This document shows positions 48,327 through 57,345 of a DNA stretch of 64,000 bases, one piece after another. This DNA comes from Pseudomonas graminis. Its GTDB lineage: Bacteria; Pseudomonadota; Gammaproteobacteria; Pseudomonadales; Pseudomonadaceae. The stretch is taken from the NCBI RefSeq assembly GCF_004364335.1, contig NZ_SOCR01000007.1, positions 310,001-374,000 on the forward strand, read 5' to 3'. Both the position numbers and the translations under genes were made by a program. A model generated the notes under the pieces. That model made no database searches. It was given only the letters and a program-made list of their open reading frames with translations, and was not told the DNA's origin. How positions within the stretch are numbered: the first letter of the stretch is position 1; each line of letters begins with the position of its first letter.

Positions 48327-49535
48327 TCACTTAAGACCTGCACAGAACTCGGCGATGCGATCACAGCCTTCGCCGAGCACGTCGAGGCTGGTGGCGTAGG
48401 ACAGGCGAAAGTACGGACTCATGCCGTAGGCAGCGCCCTGCACCGTGGTCACGTGGTGCTCTTCCATCAAGGCCATGACGAAATCGGTATCGCTGCCGAT
48501 CCGGCGCCCGCCACGCGAGGTCCGCCCGATCAGCTCGGACATGTTCGGAAACAGGTAGAAAGCACCCTCAGGCTTGTGGCACTGCAGGCCGGGAATATCC
48601 GCCAGCCCCCCCAGCACGAAATCCCGGCGCTGCTGGTAGATCGCCGCGCGCTCCTTGAGCAAGTCCTGAGGGCCATCGAGCACGGCAATCGCCGCCGCCT
48701 GGGTCAGGGTGCAGATCCCCCCGCTGTTCTGGGTGTTGACGTTACTCATCGCCTTGACCAGATCCGCCGGGCCACCGCAGAAGCCCATCCGCCAACCGGT
48801 CATGGCATACGCCTTGGACACGCCGTTGACGGTCAACACACGATCGAGCAGACGCGGCTCGACGTCGCCGATGGTGCAGAACTCGAAATCGTCGTAGATC
48901 AGGTGCTCGTACATGTCGTCGGTCATGATCCACACGTGCTCATGACGCAACATCACCGCAGCGATTGCGGCCATCTCGGCCCGTGAGCACGCCGAACCCG
49001 TCGGATTGCTCGGGTAGTTGAGCAGCAGCCACTTGGTCCTCGGCGTGATAGCCGCTTCGAGGTCTTCGGGACGCAGTTTGAAGTGATTGGCTTGTGTGCA
49101 ATTGACCGGCACCGGCACACCGCCGGCAAACTTGACGATGTCGGCGTAGCTGATCCACGCCGGCGTGGGAATCAACACCTCATCGCCCGGGTTGATAGTC
49201 GCCAGCATGGCATTGAAAATGATCTGCTTGCCGCCGCCGGCGGTGAGAATCTGGGCGACCTCGTAGTCGAGATTGTTGTCGCGCTTGAACTTGCGCTGAA
49301 TCGCCGCTCGCAGCGCCGGCGTACCGTCGGTGGGCGGGTATTTGGTGTCGCCGGCACGGGCCGCCGCATAGGCGGCCTCGATGGCGTGCTCGGGCGTGGG
49401 GAAGTCGGGCTCGCCGGTCGACAAGCCAATGACCTTGATGCCTTGGGCGGCCAGGTCACGGGCTTTCTGGGTCATGGCCACGGACGCGGAAACGGAAACG
49501 TTTTTCAAGCGATCAGCGATAGCAGGCATTGTCAT
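48327..49535 (-). CDS. Class I PLP aminotransferase (aspartate aminotransferase family)
   Basis: 402 residues. The PLP lysine is Lys241 (NGVSKAYAMTGWRMG); NYPSNPTGSACSRAEM and YFRLSYATS are the AspAT subgroup I-gamma signatures. It transfers the amino group of aspartate or a related amino acid to 2-oxoglutarate. In this cluster it may process the amino acid released by lactam opening; this is inference. Convergent with pxpC. Confidence 0.9.
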   Translation of the reverse strand: MTMPAIADRLKNVSVSASVAMTQKARDLAAQGIKVIGLSTGEPDFPTPEHAIEAAYAAARAGDTKYPPTDGTPALRAAIQRKFKRDNNLDYEVAQILTAGGGKQIIFNAMLATINPGDEVLIPTPAWISYADIVKFAGGVPVPVNCTQANHFKLRPEDLEAAITPRTKWLLLNYPSNPTGSACSRAEMAAIAAVMLRHEHVWIMTDDMYEHLIYDDFEFCTIGDVEPRLLDRVLTVNGVSKAYAMTGWRMGFCGGPADLVKAMSNVNTQNSGGICTLTQAAAIAVLDGPQDLLKERAAIYQQRRDFVLGGLADIPGLQCHKPEGAFYLFPNMSELIGRTSRGGRRIGSDTDFVMALMEEHHVTTVQGAAYGMSPYFRLSYATSLDVLGEGCDRIAEFCAGLK

Positions 49536-49662
49536 CAGTCTTCGTGGTTGCGGGATCGGGGGGGCAAAAGAAGCATAGAAGCAAACGGACGACAGGCTCC
49601 AATATCGCTTTACTGTGGGGACATAACCTAAATGGATGGCCCGGATCGCCCTGCCCCAGATG

Positions 49663-49696
49663 CACCAAGGCCCGGCATGAATGCCGGGCCTTGGTG
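49663..49696. terminator. Strong hairpin after the small exported protein gene
   Basis: CACCAAGGCCCGGCAT, GA, ATGCCGGGCCTTGGTG: 16-base perfect arms. There is no T-run on either side, but the stem is very stable and lies 21 bases after the small-protein stop. Confidence 0.6.
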
Positions 49697-49716
49697 ACGC
49701 GAGTCAGCCGGGGCAG

Positions 49717-49986
49717 CTATTGCGTGGCCGAGCCGCCCGAGGTCTGCTTGATCAGCGACAAGGCCTTCTGACCGCTGCGTGCGCAGTTGTCCAGGTCTCC
49801 CTTGGCCTTGTAGGCCTTGGCTTCGGCGATCAACGTGTCGACCTCCGACGATGGGCCGGTGACGGACGAAGGTTTGGTGATCGCCGCTTGATCAGCGAGT
49901 TTCTGCAATTGCAGAGAGCACACGTCCTCGGCGGCCATCACACTGCCTGTAGCCATCAGCGCAGCAACAGCGATCAATCGTTTCAT
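49717..49986 (-). CDS. Small exported hypothetical protein
   Basis: 89 residues with a clear signal peptide (RLIAVAALMATGSVMAAE, cleavage after about residue 19). A short mature part follows with two Cys (VCSLQLQKL and DNCARSG) that could form a disulfide. The rest is an Ala/Lys helix (IAEAKAYKAKGDLDNCARSGQKAL) reminiscent of a single TPR-like hairpin. Families like this are common in Pseudomonas, with unknown role. 49 bases separate it from the end of the solute-binding protein gene. Confidence 0.78.
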   Translation of the reverse strand: MKRLIAVAALMATGSVMAAEDVCSLQLQKLADQAAITKPSSVTGPSSEVDTLIAEAKAYKAKGDLDNCARSGQKALSLIKQTSGGSATQ

Positions 49987-50035
49987 TGCGCAGTCTCCGT
50001 GGATTCATGGATAAAACCGGCCCGCCATCGGGTGG

Positions 50036-50869
50036 TCATTCAAGGGGCTCAAATTTCAGTGCGCTGAGCTTCTGCACCTTCTCTTCGCGCACCATCTTGT
50101 ATTCGGTGTTCGGCCCGATCCACTTGGCCCAGATCTGGTCGATCTCGCCAGCGGTTTCCATGGCCATCAGCGCGTCGTTGACCTTCGTCAGCAGGACGGG
50201 CTCGTCCAGGCGCATGCCGACGCTCACCGGTTCAAGCGCCATTGGTTCTTTGACGATGCCCAGCTCGACACCGCCGGCCCCGGCCTGAGCCACCAGTTTG
50301 GCCGCCGACATGGCATTGGTGACCACGCCCAGTACTTTGTTCTGCTGCACCGCAAGGTACGCCGAACCGGTGTCCTGGAACGTCACCGGGGTGGCCTTGG
50401 CCATGCGAATTGACTGCTCGGAGATCGAGCCCTTGGTGGCGCTGATGCGCTTGCCTTCGAAGTAAGAACGCGGTTGGTCCGCCAGCGGCTTCTTGACCAC
50501 GAGCATTTCCTTGGCCACGTAGTAAGGGTCGCTGAACTGGATCTGCTGAGCGCGGGTCTTGGTGTACGCCAGGTTGGCGATGACCACATCGACGCGGCCC
50601 ATCTTCACTTCCGGCACCCGTGCTTCGCCCGACAGCGGCTTGAGTTCCACCTTCACGCCCAGGTGCTTCGCCAGCGTGGTGCACAAGTCGACGTCCATGC
50701 CTTCGAGCACGCGGGTCTGTGGGTTGGGCGACGAGAACGGCGGCACATCGGAGTACACCCCGCAGCTGAGGGTTTGTTTCGCCTGGATATCCGCCCATTG
50801 ATCGGCGTGAGCCGCCATGGCGATTACCGGGGTGACGATCAGGGCCAGACAGGCCGATTTGATTCGCAT
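50036..50869 (-). CDS. Periplasmic amino-acid-type solute-binding protein
   Basis: 277 residues, ABC family 3 binding protein (polar amino acids). Signal peptide 1-22 (LALIVTPVIAMAAHA). Typical segments are GMDVDLCTTLAKHLGVKVEL, GRVDVVIANLAYTKTRAQQIQFSDPYY (in outline) and SATKGSISEQSI. It delivers ligand to the permease pair encoded upstream. It is the last gene of the SDR-permease-permease-ATPase-SBP set, preceded by a hairpin at 50913-50929. Confidence 0.91.
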   Translation of the reverse strand: MRIKSACLALIVTPVIAMAAHADQWADIQAKQTLSCGVYSDVPPFSSPNPQTRVLEGMDVDLCTTLAKHLGVKVELKPLSGEARVPEVKMGRVDVVIANLAYTKTRAQQIQFSDPYYVAKEMLVVKKPLADQPRSYFEGKRISATKGSISEQSIRMAKATPVTFQDTGSAYLAVQQNKVLGVVTNAMSAAKLVAQAGAGGVELGIVKEPMALEPVSVGMRLDEPVLLTKVNDALMAMETAGEIDQIWAKWIGPNTEYKMVREEKVQKLSALKFEPLE

Positions 50870-50912
50870 GCATCCATCCTCAAAAGTGTGTGGTGTGGGC
50901 GGCAGCCTGAGC

Positions 50913-50929
50913 GCGCGGGTATACCGCGC
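50913..50929. other. Small hairpin between ABC ATPase and binding protein
   Basis: GCGCGG-GTATA-CCGCGC in the 88-base gap. There is no T-run. Stem-loops here often protect or separate the highly expressed binding-protein message. Confidence 0.35.
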
Positions 50930-50957
50930 AAGGGTCGTGGGCGGCTCTGACGGCGCC

Positions 50958-51695
50958 TCAATGAGAACGTAGATCGCTGATGAAACGTTGCGCGCGAGGG
51001 TGCGAGGGCTCGCTGAAAAACACCTCGGGCGTGGCTTTCTCGAGAATCTGTCCGGCGTCCATGAACCAGATGGTGTCCGCCACCTCGCGAGCGAAATTCA
51101 TTTCGTGGGTCACGCACATCATGGTCATGCCCTCCTTCGCCAGCCCGCGCATCACGCTGAGCACTTCACCGACCATTTCCGGATCAAGCGCACTGGTGGG
51201 CTCGTCGAACAGCATCACCGGCGGCTCCATGGCCAGCGCCCGGGCTATCGCCACCCGCTGCTGCTGACCGCCCGACAACTGGCCGGGATAGGCACCGGCC
51301 TTGTGCGCCATGCCGACACGGTCCAGCAGCTCCATCGCCTGCTTCTTCGCTGCCGAGCCCTTGATGCCCTTGACCTTGGTCGGCGACAGCACGACGTTAT
51401 CGAGTACCGACAGGTGCGGGAAGAGATTGAAGCTCTGGAACACAAAGCCGATGCGGCTGCGCAGGCGATTGACGTTGGCATCCGTGCCGTGAATGTCATG
51501 GCCCTCGAACAGAATCTGTCCGCCCTGGATGGCCTCGAGGCGATTGACGGTGCGGATCAGGGTTGATTTGCCCGAGCCCGAGGGGCCGCAGACCACCACC
51601 ACTTCACCCTTGGATATCTCCGCGTTGATGGTGGTCAAGGCACGGTACTCGCCGTACCACTTGTCGATGTTGGAAAAGGTGATCATGGGTTTCAT
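50958..51695 (-). CDS. ABC transporter ATP-binding protein (polar amino acid type)
   Basis: 245 residues of the GlnQ/HisP family. Walker [15 protein letters not shown], signature [16 protein letters not shown], Walker [16 protein letters not shown]-loop CVTHEMNFA. Drives uptake through the two permeases encoded 5 and 770 bases upstream. Confidence 0.95.
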   Translation of the reverse strand: MKPMITFSNIDKWYGEYRALTTINAEISKGEVVVVCGPSGSGKSTLIRTVNRLEAIQGGQILFEGHDIHGTDANVNRLRSRIGFVFQSFNLFPHLSVLDNVVLSPTKVKGIKGSAAKKQAMELLDRVGMAHKAGAYPGQLSGGQQQRVAIARALAMEPPVMLFDEPTSALDPEMVGEVLSVMRGLAKEGMTMMCVTHEMNFAREVADTIWFMDAGQILEKATPEVFFSEPSHPRAQRFISDLRSH

Positions 51696-51700
51696 GGCGA

Positions 51701-52459
51701 TTACCTGGGCAGATCGGTGGAAACGAGTTCGGGAATGGCCTTGGCGGCAGACGCGCTGCCGTTATCGCCCTTGCGCTTGCGCTCGATGCGATGTTCCACA
51801 GCGCCGGCCAGCCGGGTCAGGCTGTAGCAGATGCAGAAGTAGCTGATCGCCAGAATGAAATAGACCTGGAACGGTTTGGTCAGCAGCTGGTTGTTCACCT
51901 GATTGGCCGAGAAGGTCAGTTCCTGCAGGTTGATGATGTAGCCCAGCGTGGTTTCCTTGATGATCGACACGAACTGGCTGATCAGGCTCGGCAAGGCGTT
52001 GTAAAGCGCTTGCGGCAGGATCACGTAACTCATCGCCCGCCAGTAGCCCATGCCCAGCGCTCTTGCGGCCTCGTATTGCCCACCGGGCAGCGCCTGAATC
52101 CCGCCCCGCACGATTTCGCTGAGGTAGGCGCTCTGGTAAATCACCAGCGTGCACAGCATGGTGGTGAAGGCGCTGATGTTATGGCCGATCAGCACTGGCA
52201 CCAGAAAGTAGGTCCAGAAGATCACCAGCAACAGCGGGATACCGCGCAGCACATACACCCAGACGAACGCCGGGTAGCGCAGCGCGCGGAACGGCGAGAT
52301 GCGCGCCATGGCCAGCAGAATGCTCAGCGGAAAAGCGATGACCAGCGCCAGCGCCGACAGCATCAGGGTGTTGACCAGGCCGCCCATCGGCCCGCTCGGG
52401 TACTGGCCGATCAACAGCAGTTCCCAGTTGCCGCGCAGAATAGTAAAGACGTCGAACAT
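51701..52459 (-). CDS. ABC transporter permease (polar amino acid, His/Glu/Gln type)
   Basis: 252 residues with about five hydrophobic helices and the EAA loop [23 protein letters not shown] in outline. It pairs with the permease upstream. It starts 6 bases after that gene and ends 5 bases before the ATPase gene. Confidence 0.93.
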   Translation of the reverse strand: MFDVFTILRGNWELLLIGQYPSGPMGGLVNTLMLSALALVIAFPLSILLAMARISPFRALRYPAFVWVYVLRGIPLLLVIFWTYFLVPVLIGHNISAFTTMLCTLVIYQSAYLSEIVRGGIQALPGGQYEAARALGMGYWRAMSYVILPQALYNALPSLISQFVSIIKETTLGYIINLQELTFSANQVNNQLLTKPFQVYFILAISYFCICYSLTRLAGAVEHRIERKRKGDNGSASAAKAIPELVSTDLPR

Positions 52460-52465
52460 GTGGGA

Positions 52466-53176
52466 TTACCTCGCCCGCGCCAGATCGAAACGACGGGCGA
52501 TCAGCGCCCCGATACCCATCAGCACCAGCGAGACCGCCAGGTAGCCGACCGTGGCAACCAGGTACGACTCGAACGTGCGAAAGGTGTAGTTCTCGACTTC
52601 GCGCGTGGCGTAGGTCAACTCGACCACGCCAATGGCCATTGCCAGGCTGGTGTTCTTGAACAGCAACACGGTGTGGTTGATCAACGACGGCAGCGAGTTG
52701 CGCACGCCCTGGGGCAGGATCACGTAACGCATCGAACGCACATAGCCCATGCCCAGCGCCCGCGAGGCTTCGGTCTGGCCGTCGGGAATCGCCCGCAGGC
52801 CGGCGCGCAGGTCCTCGGCAAAATACGCCGCCTGGCACAGACCCAGGGCGATCACCGCAAAGATGAATTCAGTGCTGAAATCGGCCAGCCACAGCTGTGT
52901 GCTTTCAGGCAGGAGCGTCGGCACACCGAAGTACCAGAGCATCAGTTGCACCAGCGTCGGGACATTACGGTGATACGCCACATAAGCGGCGACCAGGTGT
53001 TCGGCCAGTTTGTTGTGAGTCAGGCGCACCACCACCAGCAAAAACGCCAGACTCATGGCCAGCAGCCAGGCGAAGAGCATCAACTTGAGGGTCAACAGCG
53101 CACCCTGAAGCATCAGTGCGGCATATTCGCCGGTCAGAATCGGCCCCAGATCGAAACCTTTAATCATGGGAGTCAC
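52466..53176 (-). CDS. ABC transporter permease (polar amino acid, second subunit)
   Basis: 236 residues, similar fold to its partner, with the EAA loop TEASRALGMGYVRSMRYVILPQG in outline. First transporter gene after the SDR gene (87 bases). The two permeases probably form a heterodimer like GltJ/GltK. Confidence 0.93.
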   Translation of the reverse strand: MTPMIKGFDLGPILTGEYAALMLQGALLTLKLMLFAWLLAMSLAFLLVVVRLTHNKLAEHLVAAYVAYHRNVPTLVQLMLWYFGVPTLLPESTQLWLADFSTEFIFAVIALGLCQAAYFAEDLRAGLRAIPDGQTEASRALGMGYVRSMRYVILPQGVRNSLPSLINHTVLLFKNTSLAMAIGVVELTYATREVENYTFRTFESYLVATVGYLAVSLVLMGIGALIARRFDLARAR

Positions 53177-53263
53177 CTTTGGAAGTCTGTAGCGGCAGCG
53201 TCAATCGAAAGCCGGAGCCCCCAGGGGCGTGACGGATGCATCCGTTCTTGTCCGGCAGCCGCT

Positions 53264-54010
53264 TCAACTCCCCTGGGGGCGCGTCGTCTGCAGACCTCCG
53301 GGGACCTGCAGCGTCGGGGTGATTTCCATATGGCCGACGTTCATCGACACCGGCGCCGCAATGGCAAAGGCGATGGCGTCGGCGATGTCGGCCGCCACCG
53401 GCAGCTCGAAACCTTCGATGTACTTCTTGTGGCTTTCTTCCGGATTGCCGTGGACATGGGCAAAGATGTCCGTGGCCACGCGGCCGGGACAGATTTCAGT
53501 CACCCGCACGCGCTTGCCGAATACGTCGATGCGCAGGTTGCGCGAAAGCATGCTGACGGCCGCCTTGGTGGCGTGATAGGTCGAGTTGCCGCCGAAGTTG
53601 TAGGCGGCTGCGATCGAGCTGATGTTGATCACATGGCCGCAGTCGCGGCTGACCATGCCGGGCACCAGCAACCGGGTCAGGTGCAGCACCGCCCGCAGGT
53701 TGACGTCGATCAGGGCGTCGATGCCCTCGGCGTCGGCATTGAGAATCGAGCCAGGACGGTCTACGCCGGCGTTGTTGACCAGAATGTCAATGTCCAGCCC
53801 CTCGGTCAGCGCCGTAATGCCCGCCAGGTCAGCCACGTCCACCGCATGGGGAATGCAGCCCGTACGGGCGGCCAGCGCAGCGAGGTTCTCGGCATTGCGG
53901 GCGACCGCGTGCACGGTGATGCCTTCGCGGCAAAGGCGCTCGACCGTGGCGGCACCGATACCCGAAGAAGCGCCGGTCACCAGTGCGGTCTTGTAGTCTG
54001 AAAATGGCAT
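53264..54010 (-). CDS. Short-chain dehydrogenase/reductase
   Basis: 248 residues, Rossmann fold. TGASSGIGAATVERL is the cofactor motif, NNAG is present, and the catalytic Ser and Tyr-x3-Lys appear as ISSIAA and YHATKAAV. Similar to the YdfG/serine dehydrogenase group of SDRs that use NADP(H) on 3-hydroxy acids. It heads the ABC transporter operon behind a Nac-type site, so its substrate may be imported by that transporter. Confidence 0.9.
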   Translation of the reverse strand: MPFSDYKTALVTGASSGIGAATVERLCREGITVHAVARNAENLAALAARTGCIPHAVDVADLAGITALTEGLDIDILVNNAGVDRPGSILNADAEGIDALIDVNLRAVLHLTRLLVPGMVSRDCGHVINISSIAAAYNFGGNSTYHATKAAVSMLSRNLRIDVFGKRVRVTEICPGRVATDIFAHVHGNPEESHKKYIEGFELPVAADIADAIAFAIAAPVSMNVGHMEITPTLQVPGGLQTTRPQGS

Positions 54011-54135
54011 CTTTCATTCCTCATCAAATCGTTCAGCGACCCCGTGTTGCAGGTGTCGGAAAATGGGGGCCGGGCCTGTGTCACGACTCTACTGGGCGAC
54101 GATTGCGGGCGCCAAGACGTAATCCCTGTGTGGCG

Positions 54136-54150
54136 ATAAGCGCGGCTTAT
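54136..54150. promoter_or_regulatory. Nac-type site 2: ATAAG-CGCGG-CTTAT
   Basis: Second exact ATAAG-N5-CTTAT, flanked as GCG-ATAAG...CTTAT-GG, 126 bases upstream of the SDR gene that heads the ABC operon. Confidence 0.65.
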
Positions 54151-54172
54151 GGCTCGGTGCGGCCCAATGAAT

Positions 54173-54940
54173 TCAGGCCATCAAGCGCGAGATCGGGACG
54201 ATTTCACCACCGCCCTGCTGGATTTCCGCCCGGATCTCCCGCGCCAGTTGCACCGCCCCGGCGGTATCGCCGTGCAGCAGAATCGAACAGGCGTCCATTT
54301 TGATGCGTTCGCCGCTGTAGCAGGTCACCGTACCGTCATCGAGAAACTGCCGGACGCGCTCGCGGACCTTGCCCGGCTCTTTGATGACCGAGTCGGGCAG
54401 TTTGCGAGGTACCAGCAGACCGCTTTTGTCGTAAGCGCGGTCGGCCAGAAAGGTCGTCGCCACGCGTAAGCCATGACGTTCGGCAGCGCCTTCGATGGCG
54501 CGGCTGGTGGATGAACTGACAATGATGTCCGGATCGAAGGCGGCCACGGCGGCGATCAGCGGCGCGGCCAGCTCGGCATCGGCTGCGGCCATGTTGCCCA
54601 GCGCCCCGTGGAAACTCATGTGGGTCAGCCGATGGCCCGCAACAGCGGCAAACCCGGCCAGTGCGCCGAGCTGGTAGATCACGTAGGTGGCCAGCTCGCG
54701 CGGCTCGATCTGCATCGGCCGGCGACCGAAGCCGAGCAGGTCAGGAAAACCCACGTGGGCGCCCAGATCAATGCCGCCGGCCAGCGCCAGACGCACCGTG
54801 GTGTCCATGATCAGCGGATCCCCGGCATGGAAGCCGCAGGCGACGTTGGCCGACGAAATGATCTGCATCAGCGCTTCGTCCTCGCCCATCCGGTAGGCCG
54901 CGAAGCCCTCACCGAGGTCGGCGTTCAAATCGATTTTCAT
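54173..54940 (-). CDS. pxpA: Divergent PxpA/LamB-YcsF family protein (5-oxoprolinase subunit A-like)
   Basis: 255 residues. The opening MKIDLNADLGEGF and SANVACGFHAGDP (residues 31-42) are those of PxpA, which binds and opens the lactam ring. But the conserved K-P-H-G-A-L-Y-N motif reads S-F-H-G-A-L-G-N here (His111 kept, Lys lost). It is therefore a paralogue with possibly altered substrate. It is last in the accB-accC-bccp-pxpA operon, 24 bases after the BCCP-like gene. Confidence 0.84.
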   Translation of the reverse strand: MKIDLNADLGEGFAAYRMGEDEALMQIISSANVACGFHAGDPLIMDTTVRLALAGGIDLGAHVGFPDLLGFGRRPMQIEPRELATYVIYQLGALAGFAAVAGHRLTHMSFHGALGNMAAADAELAAPLIAAVAAFDPDIIVSSSTSRAIEGAAERHGLRVATTFLADRAYDKSGLLVPRKLPDSVIKEPGKVRERVRQFLDDGTVTCYSGERIKMDACSILLHGDTAGAVQLAREIRAEIQQGGGEIVPISRLMA

Positions 54941-54964
54941 GCCCTGCTCCTTATGCCCTGCTTG

Positions 54965-55375
54965 TCATGTGTGGACCAGCGACAGCAGCGCAGTGCCGTA
55001 ATCGACCCGTTGCTGTTCTTCGACCATGAAGGCTTCCACGGTGCCAGCTGCTGTGGCAGTGACCGGCAGCAAGACGTCGCCGACCTGGATCAAGCCGATC
55101 AGCGCACCCACAGCGATCACATCGCCGGGCTGCACTTCAGGCGTGTCGCGTCCGGGGTGGCGGGACAGGAAGCGTCCGCAGACCGTGGCCATGGCGCCGA
55201 TTCGTGGCGCAGGTGCAGCGCTTTCCACTGCCTGGGCCGTCACCGCAGCCCCGGACGCGACACTATTGAGCGGACGGGTCAGGCGCAGGCTGAAGTCGCC
55301 GCTGTGCAACTCGAACTGGGCCAGGTTGGCGCTGCTGATCCATTCCACGATTTGTCGAATCTTGCTGATGTGCAT
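54965..55375 (-). CDS. BCCP-like protein lacking the biotin lysine
   Basis: 136 residues. The N-terminus (ISKIRQIVEWISSANLAQFELHSGDFSLRL in outline) is the AccB-type leader, and residues 60-134 align with the biotinyl domain. The E-A-M-K-M motif is replaced by Q-V-G-D-V: Asp100 stands where the biotinylated Lys should be, with the flanking V-G and G-T-V strands preserved. It cannot carry biotin and may be structural or regulatory. The start at 55375 has GGAG and lies 5 bases after accC. Confidence 0.8.
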   Translation of the reverse strand: MHISKIRQIVEWISSANLAQFELHSGDFSLRLTRPLNSVASGAAVTAQAVESAAPAPRIGAMATVCGRFLSRHPGRDTPEVQPGDVIAVGALIGLIQVGDVLLPVTATAAGTVEAFMVEEQQRVDYGTALLSLVHT

Positions 55376-55380
55376 CGCGC

Positions 55381-56736
55381 TTACTCCGCTTGCCGTCGGC
55401 CCTTGAGCCAACGTTCCAGATGATGAATGTCCACCGAACCCGCGCAGAAATCCGGGTCCTGGAGGATGTCGCGATGGAGCGCGACGTTACTGCTGATGCC
55501 TTCGATGCGCAGTTGCGAGAGCGCCGTGCGCATACGCGCCAGCGCTTCCTCGCGGGTGGCGCCGTGGGTGATGACCTTGGCAATCATGGAGTCGTAGTAC
55601 GGCGGCACCTGATAACCCGCGGTCACGTGGGAATCGACGCGCACGCCCATGCCGCCGGGGACTTCCCAACGGGTCACGCGCCCTGGTGTGGGGATGAAGG
55701 TCTGCGGGTCTTCGGCGTTGATGCGGCACTCCAGCGCATGGCCCTGGGTGCGGATGTCGCGCTGTTCGTAGGTCAGCGGCTCACCCATCGCCATGCGCAA
55801 CTGCTGTTGAACGATGTCGATACCCGTGGTCAATTCGGTCACCGGGTGCTCGACCTGCAAGCGGGTGTTCATCTCGATGAAATAGAACTCGTCGTCTTCG
55901 AACAGGAACTCGAAGGTGCCGACCCCGCGGTAGCCGATCTGTTGGCAGGCCCGCACACAACGCTCGCCGACGGCCGCCAGCAGCGCCGCATCGATACCCG
56001 GCGCCGGCGCCTCCTCGAGCACCTTCTGATGCCGGCGCTGTTGCGAACAATCGCGGCTGCCCAGCCACACGCCCCGGCCGTGGTTATCGCACAGCACCTG
56101 GATTTCGACATGGCGCGGATGACCCAGGAATTTCTCGATATACAGCTCCGGATTGCCGAAGGCCCGTCGGGCTTCTTCACGGGTGACGCTGACGGCTGGC
56201 AGCAGGTCTTCACTGCGCTCGACCTTGCGCATGCCGCGCCCGCCGCCCCCGCCTGCGGCCTTGACGATTACCGGATAACCGATTTCGTCGCCGATGCGCT
56301 GGATCAGCAGCGGGTCGTCCGGCAACGCACCTTCAGGCCCGGGCACGCAGGGCACGCCAGCCTTGCGCATGGCACGCTTGGCCGCCACCTTGTCGCCCAT
56401 TTGCCGAATGCACGCGGCGGTCGGCCCGATAAAGGTCATACCGGCGGCTTCGACACGCTCGCTGAAGTCGGCGTTCTCGGACAGAAAGCCATAGCCGGGG
56501 TGGATGGCCTGGGCGCCGGAGGCCTGTGCCGCATAGATGATCGCTTGCTGATTCAGGTAGCTCTGCCCGGGCGCGGCCGGACCGATGCACAACGCTTCGT
56601 CGGCATACTGCAGATAAGAAGCCTGGGCATCGGCCTGGGAATAGACCATGACGGTTTTCAAGCCGAGGCCGTGGCACGCGCGCTGAATGCGCAGGGCAAT
56701 TTCACCGCGGTTGGCGATCAGTACTGTGTCGAACAT
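55381..56736 (-). CDS. accC: Biotin carboxylase
   Basis: 451-residue ATP-grasp enzyme that carboxylates biotin on a carrier protein. IANRGEIALRIQRAC is the N-terminal domain, KAAGGGGGRGM the glycine-rich ATP loop, and EMNTRLQVEHPVTE the catalytic region. It is an extra copy beyond the fatty-acid accC expected elsewhere, since it is embedded in a catabolic operon with pxpA. 18 bases separate it from accB. Confidence 0.93.
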   Translation of the reverse strand: MFDTVLIANRGEIALRIQRACHGLGLKTVMVYSQADAQASYLQYADEALCIGPAAPGQSYLNQQAIIYAAQASGAQAIHPGYGFLSENADFSERVEAAGMTFIGPTAACIRQMGDKVAAKRAMRKAGVPCVPGPEGALPDDPLLIQRIGDEIGYPVIVKAAGGGGGRGMRKVERSEDLLPAVSVTREEARRAFGNPELYIEKFLGHPRHVEIQVLCDNHGRGVWLGSRDCSQQRRHQKVLEEAPAPGIDAALLAAVGERCVRACQQIGYRGVGTFEFLFEDDEFYFIEMNTRLQVEHPVTELTTGIDIVQQQLRMAMGEPLTYEQRDIRTQGHALECRINAEDPQTFIPTPGRVTRWEVPGGMGVRVDSHVTAGYQVPPYYDSMIAKVITHGATREEALARMRTALSQLRIEGISSNVALHRDILQDPDFCAGSVDIHHLERWLKGRRQAE

Positions 56737-56754
56737 GGGAAACCTGTCTGAGGG

Positions 56755-57237
56755 CTAAATGAGGTCGAACAGCGGTTGACCGGATTCCACTTCGGTGCCG
56801 CCCGCTGCCAGGATCGCCTTGACCTGCCCGGCGCGGGTAGCCTGTACCTGGTGGAACATCTTCATGGCCTCGACGATGCACAGGGTCTGCCCTGCGGTCA
56901 CGGCATCACCGACTGCCACGAAGGGCGGCTCATCGGGCGATGGGGTCAGGTGCAGGACGCCGTAAAGCGGCGAGCACACTTGGCGGCGGGTCGGCTCTGG
57001 CTGGCTGGCCTCTGACTGGCTGGGACCTGGCTGGTTTGGACCTGGCGGGGCTTTTACCGCAGCAGCGGCAGGCTCGACGATGGCCTGAGCAGCGGTTGTT
57101 TCGGCGGGCAGCGTTGCGGCGGGCACACCGCCATGGCGGCTCAGCGTGACCGTCGTGCCGCCCTCGCTAAGCGTCAGTGCGCTCAGATCGGACTCGGCCA
57201 GCAGGTCGATCAGGTGTTTGATGCGCTGTTGATCCAT
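56755..57237 (-). CDS. accB: Biotin carboxyl carrier protein (functional copy)
   Basis: 160 residues. N-terminal helices (QQRIKHLIDLLAESDLSALTL), a Pro/Ala linker (50-85), and a biotinyl domain with the intact EAMKM motif (Lys126). First gene of the operon, 108 bases from a Nac-type site. Partner of the biotin carboxylase encoded next. Confidence 0.92.
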   Translation of the reverse strand: MDQQRIKHLIDLLAESDLSALTLSEGGTTVTLSRHGGVPAATLPAETTAAQAIVEPAAAAVKAPPGPNQPGPSQSEASQPEPTRRQVCSPLYGVLHLTPSPDEPPFVAVGDAVTAGQTLCIVEAMKMFHQVQATRAGQVKAILAAGGTEVESGQPLFDLI

Positions 57238-57345
57238 CTCTTTTTTCTGCCTTTTGCTCGCTCGGCCGAGCGGTCATGACTCGGGTCTGCCGCCAATGTA
57301 CCGAGGCTGCCGGGCGGCGCGCCAAGAGCCTTTATAACTGGAGCG

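Noticed and set aside
51791..54001. 736-codon plus-strand open frame
   Set aside because: It is antisense to two ABC permeases and the SDR gene, which have clear family motifs. The frame is open only because of GC-rich third positions and is His/Gln/Arg-rich.
55390..56751. 453-codon plus-strand open frame
   Set aside because: Antisense to the biotin carboxylase gene with intact ATP-grasp motifs.
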